A model generated the notes under the pieces. It had not been told where the DNA came from and did not search any database. It was given only the letters and a program-made list of their open reading frames with translations. The position numbers were made by a program, and so were the translations under genes. From Candidatus Liptonbacteria bacterium (lineage in GTDB: Bacteria > Patescibacteriota > Minisyncoccia > UBA6257 > 2-01-FULL-56-20): DNA of 36,447 nt. Positions 8,372-16,366 of the stretch are shown in pieces (the stretch's first letter is position 1; the number at the start of each line of letters is the position of its first letter). The stretch is taken from positions 1 to 36,447 of the forward strand of contig JAHFLJ010000008.1 in assembly GCA_023244935.1 (NCBI GenBank), written 5' to 3'.

Positions 8372-9502
8372 TTAATGGGAAATTAACCAATGGATTCGAC
8401 GACGTAAAGGATGATTGATTCGCTCGTCACCTTTATCATAATAGCATTCGACAAGTGGCGCCAGTTGTGGGAAATTCTCCTCAACCGATTCCGACTTAAA
8501 TTTACGCCCAAGTTCAAACCCTAATTTGGAAAGAACCTCTGCGTGCGGATAATCTTTAAGTTCAACCCTCCCCTTTTTCAATGGCAAACTCTGCGGAAGC
8601 TCGATTGGAGATTTGAAATGCACTCGCCCGCTCGCCTTAATCTTTACCAGCTCGGAAAGCAAAGAGTTAAGCGCCGGCTTCCATATTTTATCAATTTGTT
8701 CCGAAACCCGCTCGGAAACATTATTGTTTAAATACCTATCGTAAATATCCAATGTTGCGGACGGACTAAGCGCCCAAAAATCGGCAACTTTCCCGAAAAA
8801 GTCACCGAGCGACCAATCTAAGAATTGTCGTCTGAATATCTCTTTCCCATCCGGCTCGTATTCCAAATAAATACTTTTTCCCCCCGATCGAATGTCGAGC
8901 AACGCGCTTTTTCCGGCGCTATGCGCGATAGCCATCAACTCGGACTTATCTTTGGTAGTTAAAAATACTTTATCCCCCGAATAAATTATCGGCTGAATAA
9001 GATCAAATGAAGCCCTGTCGGTAAATATCAACTCCAGCACTCCTTTAACTTCTCTCCCGCGCAAGCCAACCGGCGAATGAACCAAAGATGAATCCACAAA
9101 AAACGCAACCGGCCGGCTATCTAAAAGTATTGTGTCCAGTTCCTCTCTCTCCATCTCTTCGCCGACCTCCTCCCGAAACTCCAAAAACATTTTTTGGGTT
9201 AGCTGAGCCAAAAAATTTTCTATCTCAATTTCATCAATCGGCAAGTCTTTATTCGGTCGAGTATATTTAAAATTAAAAAAACGCACCGCCGAAAAATCTG
9301 GCGAAAGCGCGACAATGGAATGATTGGAACTATTTTCTTTTTTTACTTCAAACCTCTTCCTTAAATCAAAATTAAATAACGAAAAATTATACGCTCGATG
9401 AATTTTTCGATCTTCATCGATAAAAAAACAAGATGTGCGGGAGTCGTCCCCACCTATTTCATATACCAAAAATTTTTCTTTTGCTCCGGAAAAAATCCTC
9501 AC
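8372..9502 (-). CDS. Divergent actin-like ATPase-fold protein (FtsA/PilM type)
   Basis: 376 residues. The N-terminus FLVYEIGGDDSRTSCFFIDEDRKI (11-34) resembles the phosphate-1 strand-turn-strand of the actin/FtsA superfamily, and SALLDIRSGGKSIYLEY (199-215) resembles phosphate-2. Key Gly/Asp residues are only partly kept, so ATP binding is uncertain. No signal peptide or membrane segment. GTG start at 9502, chosen because a TATAAT box ends 6 nt upstream. It is divergent from rmuC and lies upstream of the membrane protein gene, an arrangement like PilM with its inner-membrane partners. This is an inference, not a demonstrated function. Confidence 0.55.
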   Translation of the reverse strand: MRIFSGAKEKFLVYEIGGDDSRTSCFFIDEDRKIHRAYNFSLFNFDLRKRFEVKKENSSNHSIVALSPDFSAVRFFNFKYTRPNKDLPIDEIEIENFLAQLTQKMFLEFREEVGEEMEREELDTILLDSRPVAFFVDSSLVHSPVGLRGREVKGVLELIFTDRASFDLIQPIIYSGDKVFLTTKDKSELMAIAHSAGKSALLDIRSGGKSIYLEYEPDGKEIFRRQFLDWSLGDFFGKVADFWALSPSATLDIYDRYLNNNVSERVSEQIDKIWKPALNSLLSELVKIKASGRVHFKSPIELPQSLPLKKGRVELKDYPHAEVLSKLGFELGRKFKSESVEENFPQLAPLVECYYDKGDERINHPLRRRIHWLISH

Positions 9503-9508
9503 TTAAAA

Positions 9509-9514
9509 ATTATA
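9509..9514 (-). promoter_or_regulatory. -10 element, leaderless arrangement, FtsA/PilM-like gene
   Basis: TATAAT followed by six bases (TTTTAA) and the GTG start codon at 9502. No Shine-Dalgarno site could be present in such a transcript. Confidence 0.65.
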
Positions 9515-9604
9515 ACATATCTTAATTAAACTCATAATCCGGACAGCTGAACAAAAAAAAGCGAATACTCAATCGGCTAAATTTAATCTATTCAAAATTT
9601 GGGT

Positions 9605-9610
9605 TATAAT
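9605..9610 (+). promoter_or_regulatory. -10 element, leaderless arrangement, rmuC
   Basis: TATAAT, six bases (TATCAA), then the ATG at 9617. This spacing decides the rmuC start in favour of 9617 over an upstream in-frame TTG at 9599, which lies before the -10 box. Confidence 0.65.
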
Positions 9611-9616
9611 TATCAA

Positions 9617-10660
9617 ATGGAAATAATTATATCTGCAATTGTTCTGTTAATTGGCCTAGGGGTCGGTTTTTATCTGCTCCTAAAGGAAATTAAAGACCAA
9701 AAGGATAAACCGGCGGATAATTCTATGTTGCTACTCCAAAACCAGCTAAACGAGATGAATAGAATAATGGACAGTAAGCTCGGCGAATCCACTAAGGCCA
9801 TCCAAATGCAGTTCGGCGAGACCGCAAAGATTGTCCAAAATGTCACCGAAAGGCTAACTAAACTGGACGAAACCAACCGCCAAGTAATAAATTTTACCGA
9901 CCAGCTCCAGTCCCTTCAAGACATTCTTAAAAATCCAAAACAACGCGGAATTTTAGGTGAATACTATTTGGAGACTCTTCTTAAAAATGTTTTACCGCCT
10001 GGAAGCTACCAAATGCAGTATCCATTTAACGACGGAACAATAGTTGATGCCGTGGTCTTCGTTAAAGAAAAAATCATTCCAATTGATTCCAAGTTCTCCC
10101 TGGAAAACTACAATCGCCTCGTAGAAGAAAAGAATGAGGCCGAAAAATCCAAGCTGGAAAAATTATTCGTCAGCGACCTTAAAAACCGCATTGTGGAAAC
10201 TTCCAAATATATTTTACCGGAACAAGGAACAATGGATTTTGCCTTTATGTTCATCCCTCATGAAGCAATCTACTATGACTTGATTGTAAATAAAATTGGC
10301 GCGCTAAAAGAAGAAACCGAAAACCTTATCCAACGCGCGGCTTCAAAATACAAAGTTATCATCGTCTCTCCGACTTCCTTCCTGGCATATCTCCAAACAG
10401 TCCTTCAAGGGCTGAAGGCGCTTCAGATTGAAGAATCGGCAAAAGAAATCCGAAATAATGTTATCAAACTCGGCCAGCACCTTGGCGCTTATAACGAACA
10501 CATGAAAAAACTCGGTGACAACCTGGGAACCACCGTAAATGCCTTTAATCGAGCCCACAAGGAACTTCATAAGATAGATAAAGACGTTATGAAGATTGGC
10601 GACTCCGAAGCCTCCATAGAGCCGATTACGCTCCAATCACCGGAAGAAGACGAGATGTAG
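9617..10660 (+). CDS. rmuC: DNA recombination protein RmuC homolog
   Basis: 347 residues. Membrane-anchored protein: residues 2-23 are hydrophobic (IIISAIVLLIGLGVGFYLLL), then a coiled coil (about 24-110) with heptad Leu/Ile, then the RmuC domain with RGILGEYYLETLLKNVLPPGSYQMQYPF (about 114-141), VDAVVFVKEKIIPIDSKFSLENYNRL and MDFAFMFIPHEAIYYDLI, ending in IVSPTSFLAYLQTVLQGLK. The domain has a PD-(D/E)XK-like nuclease fold and in E. coli limits inversions at short repeats. Such a role would be relevant in a genome this rich in palindromes, but that link is speculative. Divergent from the FtsA/PilM-like gene. Confidence 0.93.
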   Translation: MEIIISAIVLLIGLGVGFYLLLKEIKDQKDKPADNSMLLLQNQLNEMNRIMDSKLGESTKAIQMQFGETAKIVQNVTERLTKLDETNRQVINFTDQLQSLQDILKNPKQRGILGEYYLETLLKNVLPPGSYQMQYPFNDGTIVDAVVFVKEKIIPIDSKFSLENYNRLVEEKNEAEKSKLEKLFVSDLKNRIVETSKYILPEQGTMDFAFMFIPHEAIYYDLIVNKIGALKEETENLIQRAASKYKVIIVSPTSFLAYLQTVLQGLKALQIEESAKEIRNNVIKLGQHLGAYNEHMKKLGDNLGTTVNAFNRAHKELHKIDKDVMKIGDSEASIEPITLQSPEEDEM

Positions 10661-10888
10661 GGAATATAACCGATAACTATCAACTAATAACCTTTTTAGA
10701 ACATAGAACACAGAATCTAAAATTTAGAATCGTGACCAATCCAGTTCTAATCCGCCGGCTGGCGGACTATTTTCTGCGTTCTAGGTACTAGATATTCCTT
10801 CTAAATTCTATTTTCTAGGTTCTAAATTCTAAATTAGTTGCATTTGGTTCTCTATTTAGTATCATGAAAATCAGAACTTCAAAACTCT
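10661..10888. repeat. AT-rich region of short repeated words and an imperfect hairpin
   Basis: No gene. It begins with a run like ATAACTATCAACTAATAAC, the same vocabulary found inside mnmA (about 24622-24722) and near 23905-23938. It continues with TAGAACACAGAA, whose near reverse complement TTCTGCGTTCTA lies further right, a hairpin TCCGCC GGCT GGCGGA (about 10751-10766), and several copies of TTCTAAATTCTA. Such word repeats are known from intergenic CPR DNA; function is unknown. Confidence 0.55.
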
Positions 10889-10903
10889 GAGAGGAGGAGC
10901 GGT

Positions 10904-11323
10904 TTGGCAAAAAAACAAGGAGCAAGCAAAGATAAACCACAAAAAAATCGTGGGACCGAAAACGAACTTCGAGTAGTTGGCTCGCTTTCGATTTTAAAGC
11001 GAATTAACCCGCTGGTGGTCGGATATCATCATTCTCAAAAAAATGGCGAGAATGATGTAATGGGAATTGATGCCACTATTCTTCTCCGCAACGGTTTCGC
11101 TTTTCTGGTGCAAATTAAATCCAGTAATAAAAAAATAGATCGCCAGTTCACGAAACATCCGCACATCCCGGTCATCATTATTTCCGAGGAAATGTCCGGC
11201 GAACAAATTGCAATGCTCTTAAATGGATTAATTGCCGAATTCGGTCGACAATTCTTCGAAAAAATTATCGATCGAGAAGATGTTTATCCGAAATATGCCA
11301 GATTCTCAGAACCTAAAAATTAA
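10904..11323 (+). CDS. Putative small PD-(D/E)XK-type nuclease
   Basis: 139 residues, no membrane segment. The arrangement GTENELRVVGSL (17-28, Glu19/Glu21), NDVMGIDATILL (50-61, Asp56) and FLVQIKSSNKK (67-77, Gln70-x-Lys72) matches the restriction-endonuclease-like core E...GID-x(13)-(E/Q)xK, followed by HPHIPVIIISE as the next strand. It could be a resolvase-like or restriction-type nuclease; the exact family is not recognised. TTG start at 10904, decided by the strong AGAGGAGGAG site ending about 6 nt upstream. The strong Shine-Dalgarno site and its own terminator set it apart from the surrounding core genes. Confidence 0.55.
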   Translation: MAKKQGASKDKPQKNRGTENELRVVGSLSILKRINPLVVGYHHSQKNGENDVMGIDATILLRNGFAFLVQIKSSNKKIDRQFTKHPHIPVIIISEEMSGEQIAMLLNGLIAEFGRQFFEKIIDREDVYPKYARFSEPKN

Positions 11324-11335
11324 TTAAAACAAAAA

Positions 11336-11407
11336 CCCGGACAGTCCATGGACTATCCGGGAATTTTTTTATTTAACTACAAAAAACTCCGGTTTTTGTA
11401 GTTAAAT
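11336..11407. terminator. Double terminator between convergent genes
   Basis: First hairpin: CCCGGA-x-AGTCC / GGACT-x-TCCGGG (11336-11361) followed by AATTTTTTT, a plus-strand intrinsic terminator. Second: ATTTAACTACAAAAA / TTTTTGTAGTTAAAT (11371-11407), perfect 15-bp arms that can act in both directions and so also serve ftsZ on the minus strand. Confidence 0.8.
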
Positions 11408-11455
11408 TCGCCTATTTTATATCGTGCTCCGCACGAACTAAATTCTACTATGGGG

Positions 11456-12691
11456 TTATTTTCTCCTCTTCCTCAAAAATGTCGGGATGTCCCACACATC
11501 ATCCTCCGGTTTTTCCGCCTTTTTTGGCTCGATTATTGGCTGAGGCTGAGAGACGACGCTCTTCGAAGCCTGAGCAAAACTTCCGATTGGATTTTCCTTG
11601 GCGGAAATTGGTTCCGGCGATTTTTCGCCTAATTTTTCAAATTTAGAAGTGAAAAACTGTTTCTCGCCTCCGTGAGTTGAAAAAAGTGAAGTTGTCGGAG
11701 TTGTCGCTCCGTTAAAGCCGGCCGCAATTAAAGTAATCTTAATTTGATTATCTCGAAGACGCCGATCGTGATACGCGCCAAAAATAATTTTGGCCGACGG
11801 ATCCGCCGCCTGAGAAACAAGCTTAGCGGCGTCGTTAATTTCCGCCATTTTCAAATCTCGGCTACCGGAAATTCCCAAGATTACTCCCCTGGCACCTTCG
11901 GCAGAAATTTCCAAAAGTGGCGACCGAAGCGCCGCGGTAACCGCCTTAACGGCTCTATCCGGTCCTGAAGCGGTAGAAACACCGATTATTGCCGTCCCGG
12001 CATCCTGCATGACCGCGCGAACATCCGCAAAATCCACGTTAATAATCCCGGGAGTAACCACTAGCTCAACGATTCCGGAAAGCGCGTTTTTTAGAACGTC
12101 ATCAATGGCTTCAAATGCTTTTAAGACCGGAGTGTCTTTGCTGATTATTGAAAAAATTCTGTCATTCGGGACTACAATTAAAGCGTCTACCTTATCTTTA
12201 AGTTTTAAAAGTCCTTCGTTAGCTATTTTAGCTCTCTGCGACCCTTCAAAAGCAAAAGGCTTAGTTACAACTGCGATTGTTAAAGCGCCACTCTGCTTAG
12301 CAACTTCGGCAACCACCGGCGTAGCTCCTGTTCCGGTTCCGCCTCCAAAACCTGCGGTTAGAAACACAATATCCGCCCCTCTTAAAGTTTCGGCAATTTC
12401 GGAACGATTCTCTTCGGCCGCTTGTCTGCCAAGTTCCGGATTCATTCCCGCTCCCAAGCCCCGAGTTAAATTTTTCCCGACATAAATTTTTCTTTTAACT
12501 AAAGCGTGGTCCAAGTCTTGGTGATCGGTATTTATCGCAATAAACTCTACGCCTTTAATAAAATTTTGGCTCATTCGCGAAGCGGCGTTTCCGCCACCTC
12601 CTCCTATTCCTACAACTTTTATGCTGGCTATCGGCGGGTTAGAAATGTTTTCCTTCTTCATTTTCTTTACTGATTTGGTTTTTTTGGCCAT
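11456..12691 (-). CDS. ftsZ: Cell division protein FtsZ
   Basis: Tubulin-like GTPase forming the division ring. IKVVGIGGGGGNAASRM (24-40) is the N-terminal GTP-binding loop, GGGTGTG (116-122) the tubulin signature, and the T7-loop/core follows. After the globular part (about residue 330) there is a variable linker and the conserved C-terminal peptide DDVWDIPTFLRKRRK, which binds FtsA. 411 residues, normal. Five bases after ftsA, last gene of rpsU-yqeY-ybeY-ftsA-ftsZ. No Shine-Dalgarno sequence. Confidence 0.97.
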   Translation of the reverse strand: MAKKTKSVKKMKKENISNPPIASIKVVGIGGGGGNAASRMSQNFIKGVEFIAINTDHQDLDHALVKRKIYVGKNLTRGLGAGMNPELGRQAAEENRSEIAETLRGADIVFLTAGFGGGTGTGATPVVAEVAKQSGALTIAVVTKPFAFEGSQRAKIANEGLLKLKDKVDALIVVPNDRIFSIISKDTPVLKAFEAIDDVLKNALSGIVELVVTPGIINVDFADVRAVMQDAGTAIIGVSTASGPDRAVKAVTAALRSPLLEISAEGARGVILGISGSRDLKMAEINDAAKLVSQAADPSAKIIFGAYHDRRLRDNQIKITLIAAGFNGATTPTTSLFSTHGGEKQFFTSKFEKLGEKSPEPISAKENPIGSFAQASKSVVSQPQPIIEPKKAEKPEDDVWDIPTFLRKRRK

Positions 12692-12696
12692 TTTTT

Positions 12697-13953
12697 TTAA
12701 TTTGACGGGATGAAATTGCCAAACCAGGATTTCATCTTTTTGATGATATCTCCCGGAGAGAATCCTTTTTCATCTTTAGCTGTCCAGCCCTCTTTATCTA
12801 TGCCGGACATAAGTAATCCCAAAGAACTGGCAAATTCCGGATCCTCTACCAAGTCGGTTGAAGCAATATCTCCTTCTTTCTCCAGCTTCTCCGCCACGGA
12901 AGCGAATCCAATCTGGCATGAAAGTTTAAGCTCCTGCCTGGCCAATTCCGTAAGTCCGGGCAACTTAGACCCGCCCCCTACGAATATCGCCCCGCCGGCC
13001 AACCTCCCTGCCCTGCCCATCAATTTAAGCTCATTATTAACAAATTCAAGTATCTCTGCAAGCCGTGATTCGATTATCTCCGAAACGAATCTTCTGGAGA
13101 TATTTCCGCGTGTCTCCGGCGCGAATTTCTTAATATCGAAAGATTCCCTGGAATTAACTTCGGAAGACATCGCATACCCGAACTGAAGCTTAATATTTTC
13201 GGCGGCCTCCACCGGAATTCTAAGCCCGACCGCCAAATCATTTGTAATATTACTTGAACCGACCGGAAAAATTTGCGCGCCGACTAATTTATTTTCTTCA
13301 TACACCGCCATGCTGGTTGTTCCGAAACCGATATCCACCAAAACCACTCCCAATTCTTTTTGATGTTTACTTAAAGTTCCTTTAGCGGTCGAGAGAGGTC
13401 CAAAAAGCAAAAAATTTCTTTCACCGCCGACAAGTTCCAAAAGTCTTCCCGCGGAAGTTCCATGCGGTGAAAACACGTCGATTAAAACCGCGCCGACTTC
13501 CAATCGATTACCGGAAAGTCCCCGCGGATTAGTAATATCCGAAACTCCGTCCACAATATATTCTTTAATAACCACATCCACCAACATTCTATTCGGCGGA
13601 AGACTAACCGCTTGCGCCGCTTTGATTGCTCGATCAATATCGTCTTGATAAATTTCATTGTCGGCGCGTGATACCGCGATAATGCCTTTTTGATGCTGGA
13701 CTCTTGCTTGTGGCGAACTAATATTGGAATAAATTGTTCGAAGTGCTGACTTATTTATTTTTCGAATCGGTTCAACCGCGCGACTAAGCGCCGGCACGGC
13801 TTCCGCTAGATCACAAACCGCCCCCTTCCGTAGTCCGGAGTTTGGTTCTTTATATAAAGCTCGTAAAATTATTTTTCCGTTTCTAAATTCTCCCAGGGCA
13901 ACTTTAATCGTTGAGGTTCCAACATCTAAACCGACAATAAAACGTGACGCCAT
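12697..13953 (-). CDS. ftsA: Cell division protein FtsA
   Basis: Actin-like membrane tether for FtsZ. FIVGLDVGTSTIKVALGEF (5-23) is phosphate-1, VVLVDIGFGTTSMAVYEE (about 203-220) phosphate-2, and GAIFVGGGSKLPGLTELA the adenosine motif. The end, IIKKMKSWFGNFIPSN, is the amphipathic membrane-targeting helix. 418 residues, normal. Its start lies 28 bases inside the end of ybeY, and ftsZ follows at once, the classic ftsA-ftsZ pair. Confidence 0.96.
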   Translation of the reverse strand: MASRFIVGLDVGTSTIKVALGEFRNGKIILRALYKEPNSGLRKGAVCDLAEAVPALSRAVEPIRKINKSALRTIYSNISSPQARVQHQKGIIAVSRADNEIYQDDIDRAIKAAQAVSLPPNRMLVDVVIKEYIVDGVSDITNPRGLSGNRLEVGAVLIDVFSPHGTSAGRLLELVGGERNFLLFGPLSTAKGTLSKHQKELGVVLVDIGFGTTSMAVYEENKLVGAQIFPVGSSNITNDLAVGLRIPVEAAENIKLQFGYAMSSEVNSRESFDIKKFAPETRGNISRRFVSEIIESRLAEILEFVNNELKLMGRAGRLAGGAIFVGGGSKLPGLTELARQELKLSCQIGFASVAEKLEKEGDIASTDLVEDPEFASSLGLLMSGIDKEGWTAKDEKGFSPGDIIKKMKSWFGNFIPSN

Positions 13954-14354
13954 AATTTTTTTTCTAGATTTTCCATTTCAATAATATCACGTTTCTTCTC
14001 GTGTTGATAGCCCGCCAAATGCAAAATTCCGTGGATAAGTAGGTAGGTTAGGACCTCCACCTTGCCCTCGCACCAATCGTAATTTATAAATACCTCTCCC
14101 AAACTTTTCCGGCCGTTTTCACTCGGAAAATCTTTGTTTCCCGGAAAAGACAAAATATTAACCGAGCTTTCCGTGGAAATTTTCTGACCCATCTTAGTCT
14201 TATGGATGTGCTCTAAAGAACCGGCTCGTCTAGCCACTTTAAGCATCTCCTTATTTGGCAATAAAAAAATTTGCACTTCCGAGTTTTTAATACCAAGGAA
14301 ATGCAAAAGTTCCGTAGAAATTCTATTTAACCTCAACTCCGTCGCGTGCCTCAT
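13926..14354 (-). CDS. ybeY: Endoribonuclease YbeY
   Basis: Single-strand endoribonuclease involved in rRNA maturation and ribosome quality control. The zinc-binding motif H-G-x-L-H-L-x-G-Y-x-H is complete in LIHGILHLAGYQHEKKRD (about residues 107-124), preceded by VNILSFPG (in place of the usual VLSFP) and LGEVFINYDW. 142 residues, normal. Overlaps ftsA by 28 bases and abuts yqeY without a gap, suggesting coupled translation. Confidence 0.93.
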   Translation of the reverse strand: MRHATELRLNRISTELLHFLGIKNSEVQIFLLPNKEMLKVARRAGSLEHIHKTKMGQKISTESSVNILSFPGNKDFPSENGRKSLGEVFINYDWCEGKVEVLTYLLIHGILHLAGYQHEKKRDIIEMENLEKKLWRHVLLSV

Positions 14355-14798
14355 TTATTGAAGTATTGACTTTACAACTTCGGAAACCAATTTTCCGTCC
14401 GCCTGCCCTTTAAGACGAGCCATGGCCTCTTTAATTAAAACATTAAACTCGGTTACTCCGGTATTCTTTATTTCCAAAACAACTTTTTCAATTTCCTCTC
14501 GGGAAAGTTCTGCCGGTAAGTAGCCTTTGATTATTTCCAACTCTGCTTTTTCGCCATCCGCCAAATCGGCCCTGCCTCCTTGTTCGTAGAGAACAATCGC
14601 TTCTTTTCTTTTTTTACCTTCACGCTTTACCAATTCCAAAACCTCCTCCTCAGTTAAAACCGAATCTTTGCCGGCACCTTTTTTTTCAATTTCTTTATTT
14701 CTGAGAACCGAAATTATCATGCGCAAAACTCCGGACTTTTTTTCATCCTTCGCTTTTAGCGCCTCCTTTAATTCGGAGTTTATTTTTTCGTAAATCAT
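14355..14798 (-). CDS. GatB/YqeY domain protein
   Basis: 147 residues. MIYEKINSELKEALKAKDEKKSGVLRMIISVLRNKEIEKK followed by EEEVLELVKREGKKRKEAIVLYEQGGRADLADGEKAELEIIKGYLPAELS is the full YqeY family, related to the tRNA-binding tail of GatB. Its proposed role is in tRNA-dependent amidation or tRNA binding, not proven. Placed directly after rpsU (3-base gap), an arrangement seen in many bacteria. No Shine-Dalgarno sequence. Confidence 0.92.
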   Translation of the reverse strand: MIYEKINSELKEALKAKDEKKSGVLRMIISVLRNKEIEKKGAGKDSVLTEEEVLELVKREGKKRKEAIVLYEQGGRADLADGEKAELEIIKGYLPAELSREEIEKVVLEIKNTGVTEFNVLIKEAMARLKGQADGKLVSEVVKSILQ

Positions 14799-14801
14799 TT
14801 T

Positions 14802-15017
14802 TTAAGAAGAAAGACCTAGTTTCTTTAATCTGCCGATTTCCTTTGCTTTATCTCCACGATGCTTAGCGGAACCGCGAACGGAACGCTTATTGGCATCCTT
14901 AGAATAGAAACGGCGCTTTCGGACTTCAATCAAAACTCCGCTTCGTCTAATTTTCTTAGTAAAGCGAAAAAATAGATTGCTTGCAGACTCCCCCTCTTTT
15001 TTATTCACCTCTATCAT
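14802..15017 (-). CDS. rpsU: 30S ribosomal protein S21
   Basis: 71 residues. IEVNKKEGESASNLFFRFTKKIRRSGVLIEVRKRRFYSK is the S21 core; the basic tail (KRSVRGSAKHRGDKAKEIGRLKKLGLSS) is longer than in many versions. S21 sits near the 3' end of 16S rRNA and the anti-Shine-Dalgarno region. That is relevant here because mRNAs in this window fall into Shine-Dalgarno and leaderless classes. First gene of the operon running to ftsZ. Confidence 0.93.
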   Translation of the reverse strand: MIEVNKKEGESASNLFFRFTKKIRRSGVLIEVRKRRFYSKDANKRSVRGSAKHRGDKAKEIGRLKKLGLSS

Positions 15018-15025
15018 TGCTAAAA

Positions 15026-15054
15026 ATAATACCCAAGATGACAGAAAAATGCAA
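15026..15054 (-). promoter_or_regulatory. Promoter of the rpsU-ftsZ operon
   Basis: Minus strand TTGCAT, 17-base spacer, TATTAT (15026-15031), then eight bases (TTTTAGCA) and the rpsU ATG, so the leader would be only 1-2 nt. Confidence 0.7.
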
Positions 15055-15062
15055 ATTTCACG

Positions 15063-16358
15063 CTATTCCACTCTTTTTAGATCCGCACCCAAATTTTTCA
15101 GACGCCCGTCAATATTCTCGTATCCCCTATCCAATTCTTCAATATTCGAAATTTCCGACTGACCGGTTGCCATCAGCGCCGCGGAAACGTGCGCCATTCC
15201 GGCACGCAAATCGCGAACAATCAAAGGCTTCCCCTTCAACTCGGTCGCTCCTTCAATAACTGCGCGATGCATAAATCCCGCGTCATTAAATCTGCACTTA
15301 TCCCACGCTCCGCAATCATCAAAAGTTTTTACATTCGCCCCCATTTCGTTTAAATCTTTAACATAACCAAATCGATCTTCATAAATAGTTTCGTGAATTT
15401 CGGAATTACCTTTGGCTTGAGTGAGCACAACCACCAACGGCTGTTGCCAATCGGTCATAAATCCCGGATGCGCTTCAGTCTGAACTTTAACCGCTTTTAA
15501 TTCACCTTTTCTCCAAAAAATTATTCCGTCGCGAGTAACTTCATATTCTCCGCCCATTTTACGAACAACGTTCAAAAAATTAATTAAATGTCCTTGTCTA
15601 GCCGACTTAACCATAATTCTCCCGTTTGTCCCAAGCGCCAGACACGCAAAAGAAATCGCCTCATTCCTATCCGGCAATATCGAATGACTCGCCCCATGGA
15701 GCTCCGGAACCCCTTCAATCTCAATATCTCGATTAGCTCCCAGCTGAATAATTGCTCCCATTTTCTGCAACAACTTAATTAAATCGATTACTTCCGGCTC
15801 TAAAGCCGCATTGGTTATCCTAGTAGTTCCCTTAGCCATTACCGCCCCTAAAACAGCGTTCTCGGTTGCCCCGACGCTTGGTATTTCAAAATCTATTTTT
15901 GCCCCATGCAAGCCGTTTGGCGCCTTCGCCCTATAACTCACAGGAGTTACTTCAATCTCCGCTCCTAGCGCGGTTAAAGCCCCAATATGGAAGTTAACCG
16001 GTCGTGGCCCAATTTTATCTCCCCCCAAAATAGGCACCTCCGCCTCTCCGACACGCGCCAAAAGCGGACCAAGTGCCAAAATCGGCAACCGATTCCTACG
16101 GCTAAGTTCTAAAACTTTATTATTTTTTATTTCCGGAGTCTGGAGAACCACAACGTCCCGATTCCATTCAATTTTAGTTCCAATTTTTTCGCAAAGCTCC
16201 GCAGTAATTTCCGTATCCCCTATCCTTGGAAAATTTTCGAACACACACGGCTCCGAAGTCAAAATCGAAGCAATCATCATTTTGGTTGCCGCATTTTTAG
16301 CACCGGAAAGCGACACCTCACCATTTAGTCGGTTTCCTCCGTTAATTATAAATTTCAT
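15063..16358 (-). CDS. murA: UDP-N-acetylglucosamine 1-carboxyvinyltransferase with Asp in place of the active-site Cys
   Basis: First committed step of peptidoglycan synthesis: enolpyruvyl transfer from PEP to UDP-GlcNAc, in the cytoplasm. INGGNRLNGEVSLSGAKNAATKMM (5-28) carries the catalytic Lys/Asn region. The loop reads LGGDKIGPRP (111-120), where E. coli has GGCAIGARP with Cys115; here the residue is Asp114. Cys-to-Asp is known from Mycobacterium, Chlamydia and Borrelia MurA and gives intrinsic fosfomycin resistance. RPEVIDLI-like and GFMTDWQQPLVVVL segments confirm MurA rather than AroA. 431 residues, normal. Eight bases after glyS, so co-transcribed. Confidence 0.96.
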   Translation of the reverse strand: MKFIINGGNRLNGEVSLSGAKNAATKMMIASILTSEPCVFENFPRIGDTEITAELCEKIGTKIEWNRDVVVLQTPEIKNNKVLELSRRNRLPILALGPLLARVGEAEVPILGGDKIGPRPVNFHIGALTALGAEIEVTPVSYRAKAPNGLHGAKIDFEIPSVGATENAVLGAVMAKGTTRITNAALEPEVIDLIKLLQKMGAIIQLGANRDIEIEGVPELHGASHSILPDRNEAISFACLALGTNGRIMVKSARQGHLINFLNVVRKMGGEYEVTRDGIIFWRKGELKAVKVQTEAHPGFMTDWQQPLVVVLTQAKGNSEIHETIYEDRFGYVKDLNEMGANVKTFDDCGAWDKCRFNDAGFMHRAVIEGATELKGKPLIVRDLRAGMAHVSAALMATGQSEISNIEELDRGYENIDGRLKNLGADLKRVE

Positions 16359-16366
16359 TAGACAAT

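Noticed and set aside
12009-13186. 158-codon plus-strand frames opposite ftsZ and ftsA
   Set aside because: Antisense shadows of clearly identified genes.
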